From Moritella yayanosii (GTDB lineage Bacteria; Pseudomonadota; Gammaproteobacteria; Enterobacterales; Moritellaceae): 64,000 nucleotides of DNA. This document shows positions 26,402-35,050 of the stretch, piece after piece. Position numbers and translations under genes: made by a program. Within the stretch, counting starts at the first letter, position 1, and every line of letters begins with the position of its first letter. Where the stretch lies: NCBI RefSeq assembly GCF_900465055.1, contig NZ_LS483250.1, positions 1,612,001-1,676,000 on the forward strand. The letters run 5' to 3'. A model generated the notes under the pieces. It was not told the origin of the DNA, searched no databases, and saw only the letters and a list, made by a program, of their open reading frames with translations.

Positions 26402-27537
26402 TTGCATACTCTATCTCAGCTAAAATCTGGTGAATTAACAGGTATTAAGCGTTTAACATTATCAGACAATCTAACCGCTTTTCCATTAGAGATCTTGTCA
26501 CTGGCGAGCAGTTTAGAGATCCTAGACTTATCGAATAATCAGTTAACAACGCTACCAGCAGAGATTGTCCAGTTAACCAAGTACCTGAAAATTCGCTACC
26601 AGTAAAACTACGTTGGTTGATCTTGACGGATAACCGTCTTGAAGTGTTACCGGATTCATTAGGCGAACGTCCGCGCTTACAAAAATTAGCACTCGCAGGC
26701 AACTGTTTGACTGAGCTACCTCAGACTATGTCTCAGTGTCACAACCTTGAACTGGTGCGTATTTCCGCTAACCGTTTAACAGTATGCCCAGAGCAATTGT
26801 TTGGCTTACCTAAACTGGCTTGGTGTGCATTCTCGGGCAACCCATTCAGCCAAACTAACGTATCAATTGATAGCGTGCCGCAATTAGCATCATCAAGCTA
26901 TACATTGCAAAACGTGCTGGGCCAAGGCGCGTCAGGCGTGATCTCAAAAGCAGTGTGGAATGAGCAACAAACGCAATTCCCTGATGAGATTGCGGTAAAA
27001 GTATTTAAAGGTAAAGTGACCAGTGATGGTTATCCAGAAGATGAACTACAAGCTTGCTTGAAAATCGGTAACCACCCTAGCCTAGTGCAATCGCTTGCGC
27101 AGGTAAAAGAAGACGGTTACTTAGCCCTGATCATGAACTTGATCCCAGCACACTACGCAAACTTAGGTCTACCACCCTGCTTTAACAGCTGTACGCGTGA
27201 TACCTTCCCAACTGACTTTAGCTTGTCTATTTCACAAATTGACAAGATCGTGACACAGATGGAAGACGTATTTGTTCATTTACACGATAACCAAGTTTGT
27301 CACGGCGATCTGTACGCGCACAACACCCTGTTTGATGTGGATGCTAACATCATCTTTGGCGACTTTGGTGCGGCGACTATGTATCACATGCTAACTGACA
27401 CACAGCAAGCGCAAGTGAAACAAATTGAACACCGTGCACTACTGCATTTTATTGATGATTTATTAAGTGTTTGTGTTGAAGTAGATAAAGGCAGTGAAGC
27501 GTTTAAACGTCTTACACAGCTTGTCGCTACAGCTTAA
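26402..27537 (+). pseudogene. leucine-rich-repeat protein kinase gene with internal deletion/frameshift
   Basis: The first frame (26402-26605) encodes leucine-rich repeats (LTLSDNLTAFPLEI, LDLSNNQLTTLPAEI) and stops. A second frame, readable from about 26578 as VPENSLPVKLRWLILTDNRL and on to 27537, continues with more repeats and then a kinase-like domain: GQGASGVISKAVW, VKVFKG, CHGDLYAHNTLF and FGDFGAA. Intact relatives have further repeats between QLTK and VPEN, so one or two repeats plus frame have been lost near 26578. The downstream part has no good start. The kinase has HGD in place of HRD. It ends overlapping yccF by 11 bases, tail to tail. Confidence 0.75.
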
Positions 27538-27967
27538 ATTTATCGTTCTTATAACGCGCCATTGCCGCAACGTTTTTATCAACAACAGTTTGCCCAACGG
27601 GGGCAAGCGAGATAACAGCTAACTTCAAGTGTTGCAACGCAAATGGAATACCAATAATAGTCACAAAACAGGCTATCGCAGACGCAACATGGCCTATCGC
27701 TAACCAAACGCCCGCAAAGACGAACCATAATGCATTACCGATAAAACCAAAGCTGCCGGTACCGATGTCTTCTGCACGGGTTAATTCATCACGAAATATG
27801 GCTTCTTTACCAAACGGGAAGAATGAAAATCCAGCGATAACAAAACAAGAACGCCCCCAAGGAATACCTACAATACTAATAAACGCTAATATACCGAATA
27901 GTACCCATGCAAGTCCCATAATGGCACCTCCAAACAGAAACCAGATTATATTACCAAGTGTTCTCAT
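27527..27967 (-). CDS. yccF: YccF family inner-membrane protein
   Basis: A 146-residue membrane protein of the DUF307/YccF family, with two similar halves. It begins MRTLGNIIWFLFGG and contains the repeated pattern IVGIPWGRSCFVIAGFSFFPFG and IIGIPFALQHLKLAVISLAPVG, plus EAIFRDEL. Four hydrophobic segments are visible. E. coli YccF is 148 residues. Function is unknown. It is convergent with the broken kinase gene. Confidence 0.85.
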   Translation of the reverse strand: MRTLGNIIWFLFGGAIMGLAWVLFGILAFISIVGIPWGRSCFVIAGFSFFPFGKEAIFRDELTRAEDIGTGSFGFIGNALWFVFAGVWLAIGHVASAIACFVTIIGIPFALQHLKLAVISLAPVGQTVVDKNVAAMARYKNDKFKL

Positions 27968-28073
27968 GTTATCGCCCTATATCGACTAAATATAAATTAA
28001 TGCAGTACATTGGCTTTTCGACTGCAAAAGCACAATTAAATTCAAAATTTATCTACCCTATCCATTATTTAGT

Positions 28074-28544
28074 CTATACAATTTTAGCTTTCATTATATG
28101 CTGAGGGCCGGCAGCGCCACCAAGGTATAACTCGCCTGTATCTTGCAGACCTGCTTTTTGATAGCAACTTACCGCACCTGGATTCTGACAGTTTACCGTC
28201 AAATATAGTGACTGATAGTGAGGGTAGTTTTCTTTAAGGTATGGAAGCAGTGCCTTAACCGCATTACTACCAATGCCTTTGCCTTGCAGTTTCGCATCAA
28301 TGACAAATGTTCTAAGTCCAACGCTCGGTTCTGAACAAAACGCGAATGTTGACGAATAAGCGATATCAATTTTAAAAAATCCAACCACGTCATCATGATA
28401 CTTAATAATATGAAGGTGCGTGGTCGCACTGCCATCGGCAAGAAACGCTTCTGCAGAACTCGCAAATTTAAGCTGTTCTTTAGGTAACGTAATATGATGA
28501 ATCGCACTAATATGTGCCGTATTTAATTTTTCAATGGTAATCAT
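28074..28544 (-). CDS. GNAT-family N-acetyltransferase
   Basis: A 156-residue acetyltransferase fold. The acetyl-CoA-binding motif A is LQGKGIGSNAVKAL (Q-x-x-G-x-G/A) near residue 92, preceded by GLRTFVIDAK. Motif B is NPGAVSCYQKAGLQDTGEL near 125. A segment HLHIIKYHDDVVGFFKID forms the core beta strands. The acceptor substrate is not identifiable. It is transcribed alone, with about 90 bases to the upstream exporter gene. Confidence 0.8.
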   Translation of the reverse strand: MITIEKLNTAHISAIHHITLPKEQLKFASSAEAFLADGSATTHLHIIKYHDDVVGFFKIDIAYSSTFAFCSEPSVGLRTFVIDAKLQGKGIGSNAVKALLPYLKENYPHYQSLYLTVNCQNPGAVSCYQKAGLQDTGELYLGGAAGPQHIMKAKIV

Positions 28545-28637
28545 AATCAGTCACCTGGTCTTAAATACAGTAAGTAAAAAAGTAAGTAATACGGCTTAAC
28601 ATAATGATATTTAATTAAAAATATTAATTAAATATCG

Positions 28638-29600
28638 TTAGTTAGATTCAGATAGTGTCTTAGCTACCGGTTTTTCGCGCGTCAGCCACCAGCAAATTAA
28701 CGAGGCGATAGTCACCATGACCACGCCCTCCCAGAACTTAGTCGTCAACTCGATATCTAATATCATTGCAGAAAAGAAGGTCGATAAAATTGGTGTAAAA
28801 TACGATAACGTCGCCAAAAACACCATGTTGCCACCGATAATACCGATATTCCACAGCGCATAACCACTGCCCATCACGATACCCGCCAGTAACAAGTCAA
28901 ACGTCGCTTCTGTGGTAAATACCATGGTAGGTTCATTGCTTATCAAGTATTTAATCCAAAGCACAATCGCAGTACCAATAAAGAACCAAGTAATACCATT
29001 CATACCATTGGCGAGCTTCTTCGTTATGTTACAATATAGCGCCCAAATAAAGGCACCAACAAACGCCATTGAATAACAGGCAGGATTGGTTGCTATATTG
29101 CTGCTTAATTGGCTAATCGAAATACCGTCATCACCACCCACAGTCCATGCAACACCGAAAAATGACAGGGCAATTGCAGGGTAAAGTAACTTGTTAACGG
29201 GTTTGTCACTGATAAATACCGCAAGTAATACCGTTAACGAAGGCCACAAGTAGTTAATGACGCCCATTTCTACCGCTTGGGTGCGGTCGTTTGCCATGCC
29301 TAATGCCAAGGATAGGCAAATTTCATAACTGATAAACAGTCCACCGCCAATGAGTAAATAACGGGGTGGAAAGCTTTTAAGCTTAGGAGCGCCTAACACA
29401 ATCAGCAAAAATACCGAGCTGACGGTGTAAATCATCGCAGCGCCGCCAATCGGCCCTAATTGCTCGGCGACATTACGGATAAGCCCGACTATGGTGCTCC
29501 ACAGTAAAATTGCCAAGCACCCTGCAAGGGTAAATTTGTGTGTATTAATCAATAGGATGCCTTTGAAATAATTCAGTAATGAGTAGGTCAAGTCAAACAA
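28638..29600 (-). CDS. YddG-like aromatic amino acid exporter (EamA/DMT family)
   Basis: A 320-residue inner-membrane exporter with ten hydrophobic helices. It aligns with YddG along its length: LLWSTIVGLIRNVAEQLGPIGGAA, FISYEICLSLALGMA, EMGVINYLWPSLTVLLAV, GGDDGIS, AFIWALYCNITKK and SYFTPILSTFFSA. YddG exports phenylalanine and other aromatic amino acids and related compounds. The first 22 residues before KFTLAGCLAILLW exceed the E. coli protein, so the true start may be a downstream codon. It is followed by the GNAT gene but may be monocistronic. Confidence 0.8.
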   Translation of the reverse strand: MFDLTYSLLNYFKGILLINTHKFTLAGCLAILLWSTIVGLIRNVAEQLGPIGGAAMIYTVSSVFLLIVLGAPKLKSFPPRYLLIGGGLFISYEICLSLALGMANDRTQAVEMGVINYLWPSLTVLLAVFISDKPVNKLLYPAIALSFFGVAWTVGGDDGISISQLSSNIATNPACYSMAFVGAFIWALYCNITKKLANGMNGITWFFIGTAIVLWIKYLISNEPTMVFTTEATFDLLLAGIVMGSGYALWNIGIIGGNMVFLATLSYFTPILSTFFSAMILDIELTTKFWEGVVMVTIASLICWWLTREKPVAKTLSESN

Positions 29601-29699
29601 TGACGAACATGCACTTATTATTTTAATCTAAGCTACTTTTCTTGGTATAGGGGGTAATAAAATATCGGGGTAAATTTAATCTTGGTTTAAATTACAGAA

Positions 29700-29733
29700 A
29701 TATTCCTCGCATTACGAAAGATGCGAGGAATAT
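29700..29733. terminator. terminator of ppiC-like gene
   Basis: Thirteen-bp stem ATATTCCTCGCAT (29700-29712) with ATGCGAGGAATAT (29721-29733) and an 8-base loop. On the minus strand a T-rich stretch follows. It lies just beyond the stop of the parvulin gene. Confidence 0.75.
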
Positions 29734-29743
29734 GAAATGATTA

Positions 29744-30022
29744 TTAGCTACGGCTAGTCACGTCTAATAAATGATAGCCAAATTGTGTTTTCACTGGGCC
29801 TTGAACTGTATTTAAAGGCGCAGAAAATACCACTTTATCGAACTCAGGAACCATCATACCCGGGCCAAACTTGCCTAAATCACCGCCTTTAGCGGCTGAA
29901 GGACAGTTTGAATTTTGCTTCGCAACGTCAGCAAAATCAGCACCGGCTTCGATTTGTGCTTTTAATTCATTACACTTTGCTTCGTCGTCTACTAAAATGT
30001 GTCGTGCAGTTGCTTGAGCCAT
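29744..30022 (-). CDS. ppiC: parvulin-type peptidyl-prolyl isomerase
   Basis: A 92-residue cytoplasmic single-domain parvulin. It begins with TARHILVDDEAKCNEL and has the classic FADVAKQNSNCPSAAKGGDLGKF segment and FGYHLLDV near the C-terminus; E. coli PpiC is 93 residues with the same motifs. It catalyses cis-trans isomerisation of X-Pro bonds. No signal peptide is present. The start region is clean, and the terminator just downstream indicates a single-gene transcript. Confidence 0.9.
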   Translation of the reverse strand: MAQATARHILVDDEAKCNELKAQIEAGADFADVAKQNSNCPSAAKGGDLGKFGPGMMVPEFDKVVFSAPLNTVQGPVKTQFGYHLLDVTSRS

Positions 30023-30224
30023 GTTTTTTCCTTTGTTTTACTGGGGGGTATAAATTAAAATCAGTGTAAGACAAAAAAATAAAAAAGGCGAGGAATGGTT
30101 AATATCGTCCCCCCTACTCTTTAACTAAATTACGGTCATAACTTAACCTTTTTGCTGCATCAATCGCGTAGTGTCCTTGGTCCGTGTATTAGAATAAAAA
30201 ATATAAACGAAACTATCAACACAG
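30023..30224. other. spacer between ppiC and IS21 element
   Basis: About 200 bases with no open frame. The last five bases before the element, CACAG (30220-30224), are repeated directly after its other end at 32829-32833 and are read as the target-site duplication. Confidence 0.55.
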
Positions 30225-30303
30225 TGCGTATTAACATGAAGGAGATCGCTCAATAACATTCATGGAGATCACTTTTTTCTCCGTCTGTAGAGCTAGGTTT
30301 AAT

Positions 30304-31056
30304 TTATACTGAGTGATCTCCATCAGTCAAGTTATTGGTCATTTTTCGCATTGATTCGCCCTCTAATTCTATCTTTATCGAGCCATGTACCAGTCGGTCC
30401 AGAATTGCATCAGCATGCGTCGATTCTCCGATCATTTTGTACCAATGTTCTTGCGGTAATTGACTGGCAATTAAAGTCGATTTACTGTCATATCGGGCAT
30501 CAATCAGTTCAAGTAAATCGCTTCGTTGCTGTGCATTTAATGGCTCCAGTCCCCAATCATCCAAGATCAGTAAATCTGCATTGGTTAACTTTCCTATCAG
30601 TTTTCGATAGGTTCCGTCAGCCTGTGCAAAAAACATTTTTTCGAGTAGTTCTTTCAGCCTAAAATAAAATACGCTTTGCCCTTGTTGGCAATGCTGATGC
30701 CCGAAGGCACAGGCAAGGTATGTTTTGCCACACCCTGTTGCCCCGGTGATCAATATATTTTGATGTAATCGCAACCACTCGCCCTGCGCCAAGGTTCGGA
30801 TCTGTGACTTATTCAGGTTGCGCTTGGCACGATAATCTAACTGCTCTATGCCAGCATGAACTCTGAATTTAGCTTGCCGTGTTAAGCGCGCTATTTTACG
30901 TTGTGAACGTGCGTTAAGCTCATTATCAAGCAGTAAGCTTAGCCTTTCTTCGAACGCGAGTTCTCGGTAATGCGTCGGCTGTTCCGTCTGTAATGTGAGG
31001 GCGTCTTTGATGCCGGACAAACCAAGCGTAGTCAGTTGATTATAAATTGTTTTCAT
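30304..31056 (-). CDS. istB: IS21-family helper ATPase IstB
   Basis: A 250-residue AAA+ protein that assists the IstA transposase and selects targets. It shows the DnaC-like fold: GATGCGKTYLACAFG (Walker A, about residue 106), LLILDDWGLEPL (Walker B), and a C-terminal DRLVHGSIKIELEGESMRK (sensor and arginine motifs). ATG 31056 was chosen over a start 13 codons upstream because AAGGGAAATGG-type purine-rich sequence precedes it and IstB proteins begin near MKTIYNQL. It begins 10 bases after the istA stop. Confidence 0.92.
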   Translation of the reverse strand: MKTIYNQLTTLGLSGIKDALTLQTEQPTHYRELAFEERLSLLLDNELNARSQRKIARLTRQAKFRVHAGIEQLDYRAKRNLNKSQIRTLAQGEWLRLHQNILITGATGCGKTYLACAFGHQHCQQGQSVFYFRLKELLEKMFFAQADGTYRKLIGKLTNADLLILDDWGLEPLNAQQRSDLLELIDARYDSKSTLIASQLPQEHWYKMIGESTHADAILDRLVHGSIKIELEGESMRKMTNNLTDGDHSV

Positions 31057-31066
31057 TCCATTTCCC

Positions 31067-32614
31067 TTAATGATAATACGTATTGCCACGCACATTGTTG
31101 TGCTCTATTTCTGCTAATAGATCTAACTGTTGTTCAGGTAGTGGTTGGTTATCTAGGCCTTTTTTAAGAATAGATTTGATACCCGCTAATCTTCTTATTC
31201 CTGTATGTAAAGCGCGTCCACATGCAGCCTCTAAGCGCGGTGTTGTGTATTGTTTACCTAGCGCAAGCAATCCTAAGCAAACGCGGTAAGCTTGCTCAGG
31301 ATGTGGCCTTTCTTGCATTAACAGAGTGACGAGCTCTTCTGTTTTTGGGCCAATATCTTGCGCCCATTTCTCAAATCGTTGCGGTGACCATTCCCCTTGT
31401 TTTCGATGTGAAACAGGCATATGAGCATCAAGCGTGCTGTGTCCACCAATCTTGTGAGAACGAGGATGCACCGCTACACACTCTCCCTGATGGTATACTG
31501 TGACGAGTTCACCGGTAATATGCGCTTCGAGTTTTTTCTTTATCAGTGAATGCGGTACAGAGTAATAATGCTTTTCTATATCAATGTGATAGTCGATATG
31601 TACAGTCACCATTTTCACTTGGGTATAGATATACGGTTCAAGGGGTAAGGGTTTCAATTCTGGCTTATCAATGGCAATAAATTGTGAATGACGCGTACCA
31701 GGATGCACTTTCATGGCCCGTTGATTGAGTTCAAGTAGCAATTCTTCGATCCGGATATTTAATTGTCGCAAAGAAAAAAAGTCTTCATGCCTCAATGCGG
31801 CCATGATCCAGCGCTCTACGATCTGTACAGCCACTTCAGCTTTGGCTTTATCCTTGGGTTTATAAGGGCGAGCCGGCACGATGACCGTATTATAATGCGC
31901 AGCCATCTGTGAATACGTCGGGTTAATATCGGGATCATAGCGACACGATCTGGTTGTACCGCTTTTTAAGTTGTCTGGGATCAAGAGCTCAGGAACACCG
32001 CCTAAAAAGGTGAAACAGCGAGCGTGGCTCATCACCCAATTTTCTAGACCTTGGGTCCACGTGGCTTCTGCATAGGTGTAATTAGAGGCACCCATCACGG
32101 CAACAAAAATTTGTGCCGTTTTAATTTCACCGGTTGTAGGATCAATAATGTTCATCGTCGGCCCACAGTAATCAATAAATAGTTTTTCACCCGCCTTATG
32201 CTGTTGTCGCATCGATGGTTTTTGACAACCAAGCCATTTCTTATATAGCCGGCAGAAGTGATTGTAACTATAGAATTTATTGTTATTTCGTTCTCTGTAT
32301 TCTTCCCATAGTAATTGCAGAGTCATTGTTTTTGGCTTGAGTTCTTGATGGATCACCGACCAATCTGGGGTGGTGATTTGGGGATTGGTTTTGACGGTAG
32401 TGTGCAGAAATTTTTGATGAAGAGTCACATCATCCCATTCCTCAGATAACGGCCATGAGGTGATCCCCATTTGGGCTGCTCGATTGGCATAACGAGATAC
32501 CACTGAGGGGGAGATAGATAAACTTTTAGCGACTTGACGATGGCTCAGTGAACAACCGTATTTGAGTCTAAGGATCTCTTTTAATTTACGCATAGATATA
32601 GGTGCCGTTGGCAT
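31067..32614 (-). CDS. istA: IS21-family transposase IstA
   Basis: A 515-residue DDE transposase. An N-terminal helix-turn-helix (KEILRLKYGCSLSHRQVAKSL, SPSVVSRYAN) binds the terminal repeats. The catalytic core has FIDYCGPTM (first Asp), LLIPDNLKSG (second Asp) and a downstream Glu in KDKAKAEVAVQIVERWI. The C-terminal domain follows. ATG 32614 was chosen because AAGGGA lies six bases upstream; the open frame runs a further 15 codons upstream. It precedes istB. Confidence 0.92.
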   Translation of the reverse strand: MPTAPISMRKLKEILRLKYGCSLSHRQVAKSLSISPSVVSRYANRAAQMGITSWPLSEEWDDVTLHQKFLHTTVKTNPQITTPDWSVIHQELKPKTMTLQLLWEEYRERNNNKFYSYNHFCRLYKKWLGCQKPSMRQQHKAGEKLFIDYCGPTMNIIDPTTGEIKTAQIFVAVMGASNYTYAEATWTQGLENWVMSHARCFTFLGGVPELLIPDNLKSGTTRSCRYDPDINPTYSQMAAHYNTVIVPARPYKPKDKAKAEVAVQIVERWIMAALRHEDFFSLRQLNIRIEELLLELNQRAMKVHPGTRHSQFIAIDKPELKPLPLEPYIYTQVKMVTVHIDYHIDIEKHYYSVPHSLIKKKLEAHITGELVTVYHQGECVAVHPRSHKIGGHSTLDAHMPVSHRKQGEWSPQRFEKWAQDIGPKTEELVTLLMQERPHPEQAYRVCLGLLALGKQYTTPRLEAACGRALHTGIRRLAGIKSILKKGLDNQPLPEQQLDLLAEIEHNNVRGNTYYH

Positions 32615-32833
32615 AGTCATTCCCTTCATCAAAATGAACAGAATAACGGTTAAATACACCTACAGGGCAGTGAAAAAAGCAAGTTTGTCCAATAACATTC
32701 ATGGAGATCACTCAATAACATTTCAGGGTAAAAGTGATCTTCATGAATGTTATTAGCTGATCTTGATTGAGGTTATTGGGTGATCTCCATCGATGTTATT
32801 AGGTGATCTCCATGGTGGTTAATATGCACACAG

Positions 32834-32993
32834 CGTATAAATCACAATTGAATAGCGAAAAAACATACTTTCTGAGCTGATTAAAGGCCTTACTAGGGAG
32901 CATATGACAATGACATAATTTAGCAGAGGGAATGACAGCATCTTCGTCACTCTCTACAAACTTTCGTAATATGAGTCTCTCCGTGAATAACAT
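32834..32993 (-). pseudogene. truncated GNAT acetyltransferase 5' fragment
   Basis: From 32993 the minus strand encodes MLFTERLILRKFVESDEDAV, the start of RimJ/RimL-type acetyltransferases, then loses similarity within 20 codons. The fragment is cut by rearrangement before the IS21 end. No remaining parts of the gene are visible nearby. Confidence 0.5.
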
Positions 32994-33021
32994 CTATATC
33001 ATCCCTGTATTTGACGGCAAA

Positions 33022-33096
33022 TTAGCTGTCTTCACAAAACCGAAATAGGTATCCATTAGGGTCTTGCACAATGAAACTCAGGTACACACCTTCAAT
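33022..33096 (-). pseudogene. C-terminal fragment of a VOC/glyoxalase-like gene
   Basis: The minus strand reads GVYLSFIVQDPNGYLFRFCEDS then stop. The D-P-N-G-Y-x-x-x-F pattern is the last beta-strand motif of VOC-family (glyoxalase/bleomycin-resistance) proteins. An in-frame stop precedes it by one or two codons and no N-terminal part is found, so it is a relic. Confidence 0.5.
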
Positions 33097-33172
33097 TCAT
33101 CAGTAATTTCCCTATCTAGACACAATAACGTTCAGTTAAATACTAGCAACATTAACCGAGTTTGACGGTTCA

Positions 33173-33343
33173 TTAACAGTTACCTTTTTTTGCCTGACCT
33201 GGTGGGCAAAAGCGCCCCTTTGAGTCATGACTGTCCTTTGTACTCACTTTAATTTTCACGTTATCAACTTCCCCCTCAACACGAGTGAGCTGACAGCCAC
33301 TGAGTACCAAACAAGTACATACCATTACGATCATAATTTTCAT
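33173..33343 (-). CDS. small lipoprotein
   Basis: A 56-residue protein, MKIMIVMVCTCLVLSGC with a lipobox LVLSGC, followed by a hydrophilic mature part that ends GRFCPPGQAKKGNC. The CPPGQAKKGxC ending is shared by several small gammaproteobacterial lipoproteins of unknown role. The two cysteines near the end could form a disulfide. It was too short for routine ORF calling. It lies between relics and the NIPSNAP-like gene, with no operon partner. Confidence 0.6.
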   Translation of the reverse strand: MKIMIVMVCTCLVLSGCQLTRVEGEVDNVKIKVSTKDSHDSKGRFCPPGQAKKGNC

Positions 33344-33412
33344 AAACCAGCCTAATCTTACTTCGTTTTATATGTACTACTAATACTAGTAGAAAGATGC
33401 CACTAAAATTAA

Positions 33413-33718
33413 CTAAGCAAACACAGGTCTAAAAAAGCTACGCTCATAACTTACGATACAATTTGTCTCTTCTGCGAATTGAAAAGCTTTTATACACTCT
33501 TGATCATCAAGTGATTTAATTCGATATACCTCGTAAGCGGCCAAACTTGGAAACGTAAATAACGCCAATGCAATATTGCTTGCACCTTCCGATGGTAAAA
33601 AGTAACCATTGTGCTGACCACCAAACTTCTCAACCAGTGGGATCCACATTTTAGCGTACGCTTCAAAATCTTTAACCTTTGAAGCGTTAATCACATATCT
33701 CAAATAACAAGTAACCAT
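33413..33718 (-). CDS. NIPSNAP-family protein
   Basis: A 101-residue protein of the ferredoxin-like alpha/beta barrel type. It reads MVTCYLRYVINASKVKDFEAYAKMW, HNGYFLPSEGASNIALALFTFPSLAAYEVYR, and a terminal YERSFFRPVF. These are NIPSNAP-like features. AAGGAGG nine bases before ATG 33718 decides the start; the open frame extends 18 codons further upstream without support. Function of bacterial members is unclear. Confidence 0.75.
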   Translation of the reverse strand: MVTCYLRYVINASKVKDFEAYAKMWIPLVEKFGGQHNGYFLPSEGASNIALALFTFPSLAAYEVYRIKSLDDQECIKAFQFAEETNCIVSYERSFFRPVFA

Positions 33719-33887
33719 ATATACCAACCTCCTTTTAGTCATGTTTATGCTATCCAGTGTACTTAACACCATTTAAGTTTCAAACATAATTCTTATACAC
33801 TGTCTTCCGGTTCAACAACCAAAATGCGAGCGTCACCTTTTGGATGCGCTGCATTATTCTACGATCAATGATGTTACGACAACGCAT

Positions 33888-34718
33888 TCATGCTGGAGTC
33901 GACTGATCAGATAATTTACGCTGTGCAGAAGTCTTAACATGGGTGACATACAGCGGTAAACCGACTAATAACAAGCCACCTGTTAAGTTACCCAATACGG
34001 TTGGAAGTTCATTCCAAATAAGGTAATCCATTAACGTGAAATTGCCACCCATGATCATAGAAAATGGGAATAAAAACATATTGACAATCGAATGCTCAAA
34101 GCCCATAAAGAAGAACAGCATAATAGGCATCCACATCGCCAGCATTTTACCCGTCGCAGAGGTCGAAATCATCGCACCGACAACCCCCATTGATACCATC
34201 CAGTTACACAACATGGCACGAATGAAAATAGTAAACCAACCCGCTATGCCATACTCTTGATAACCCAGAGTCCGAGCTTCACCGATACCGCTCACTTTTG
34301 CCGCCAACGCACCGCCGTCGGTATTGTAACCATAGGTTAAAATGAAAGAAGCAAAAAAAGCCACGAGCAACGCACCACCAAGGTTACCTAAAAATACCAA
34401 TCCCCAATTACGTAAAAGTAGATTTTTGGTACAACCTGGACGTTTATCGATGACTGCCAAAGGCACAAGAGTGAACACTCCGGTCAACAAGTCAAACTTC
34501 ATTAAATACAACATAATAAAACCGACTGGGAATAAGATTGCCCCCAGTAATGGCTGCCCAGTTTTAACAATCACGGTGATCGCAAAAAAAGCAGCTAAGG
34601 CTAAAATAGCACCAGCCATAAAAGCCCGAACTAAGGTATCCCTAGTAGACATAAATATTTTTTGTTCACCGGCATCGACCATCTTGGTCACAAATTCTTT
34701 TGGTTCAATATAAGACAT
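33888..34718 (-). CDS. formate/nitrite transporter (FNT) family channel
   Basis: A 276-residue inner-membrane pentameric-channel type protein with six hydrophobic helices. FNT features are the early AGAILALAAFF helix, the FPVGFIMLYLMKFDLLTGVF segment (omega-loop type), the GNLGGALLVAFF segment, RAMLCNWMVSMGV, and FFFMGFEHSIVNMFLFP, which contains the channel His. Family members move formate, nitrite or hydrosulfide; the sequence does not fix which. It is monocistronic. An inverted repeat lies in its leader. Confidence 0.85.
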   Translation of the reverse strand: MSYIEPKEFVTKMVDAGEQKIFMSTRDTLVRAFMAGAILALAAFFAITVIVKTGQPLLGAILFPVGFIMLYLMKFDLLTGVFTLVPLAVIDKRPGCTKNLLLRNWGLVFLGNLGGALLVAFFASFILTYGYNTDGGALAAKVSGIGEARTLGYQEYGIAGWFTIFIRAMLCNWMVSMGVVGAMISTSATGKMLAMWMPIMLFFFMGFEHSIVNMFLFPFSMIMGGNFTLMDYLIWNELPTVLGNLTGGLLLVGLPLYVTHVKTSAQRKLSDQSTPA

Positions 34719-34729
34719 TTCATACTCCC

Positions 34730-34750
34730 TGTAGTGTTAATTACACTACA
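34730..34750 (-). promoter_or_regulatory. inverted repeat in FNT gene leader
   Basis: TGTAGTGT (34730-34737) and ACACTACA (34743-34750) are perfect arms with a 5-base spacer, about a dozen bases upstream of the start codon and next to the ribosome site. It fits an operator or a translation-controlling hairpin. From 34751 to 35040 I see no gene. Confidence 0.45.
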
Positions 34751-35050
34751 AGTAGCTATTTTGATGCCAACTTATAAAATATATTATTATTCAACTACAT
34801 ACGATCAACCCCACCCCTTTTAATAGAGTTACAGCACCAATCAAGTGCAACAACGCCCATAAATTGCTCACAAATAGGTATATTTAGTGTGTTAGCTCAA
34901 ACTTTTTCAGCCTCTATACTTATACACTCGATGAATTAAATATTACCGCTATATTCATCCTAGATATTCTTTTAATTGAGCTATGATCGGCGGTATTGTC
35001 GGTGCACAGACGCTAGGTACAGCTTCAATATCAAACCAGTAGCACTTGGG

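Larger units (their letters stand above)
30225..32828 (-). mobile_element. IS21-family insertion sequence (intact)
   Basis: The element is 2604 bases long. It has istA and istB in the usual order on the minus strand. The ends are TGCGTATTAAC (30225) and, on the other strand, TGCATATTAAC (32828). The 5-bp sequence CACAG flanks both sides, which fits IS21-type target duplications (4-8 bp). Inside each end are multiple copies of an AATAACAT...GGAGATCAC unit, typical subterminal transposase-binding repeats of this family. Both genes look intact, so it may be active. Beyond the right end lie gene fragments. Confidence 0.85.
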
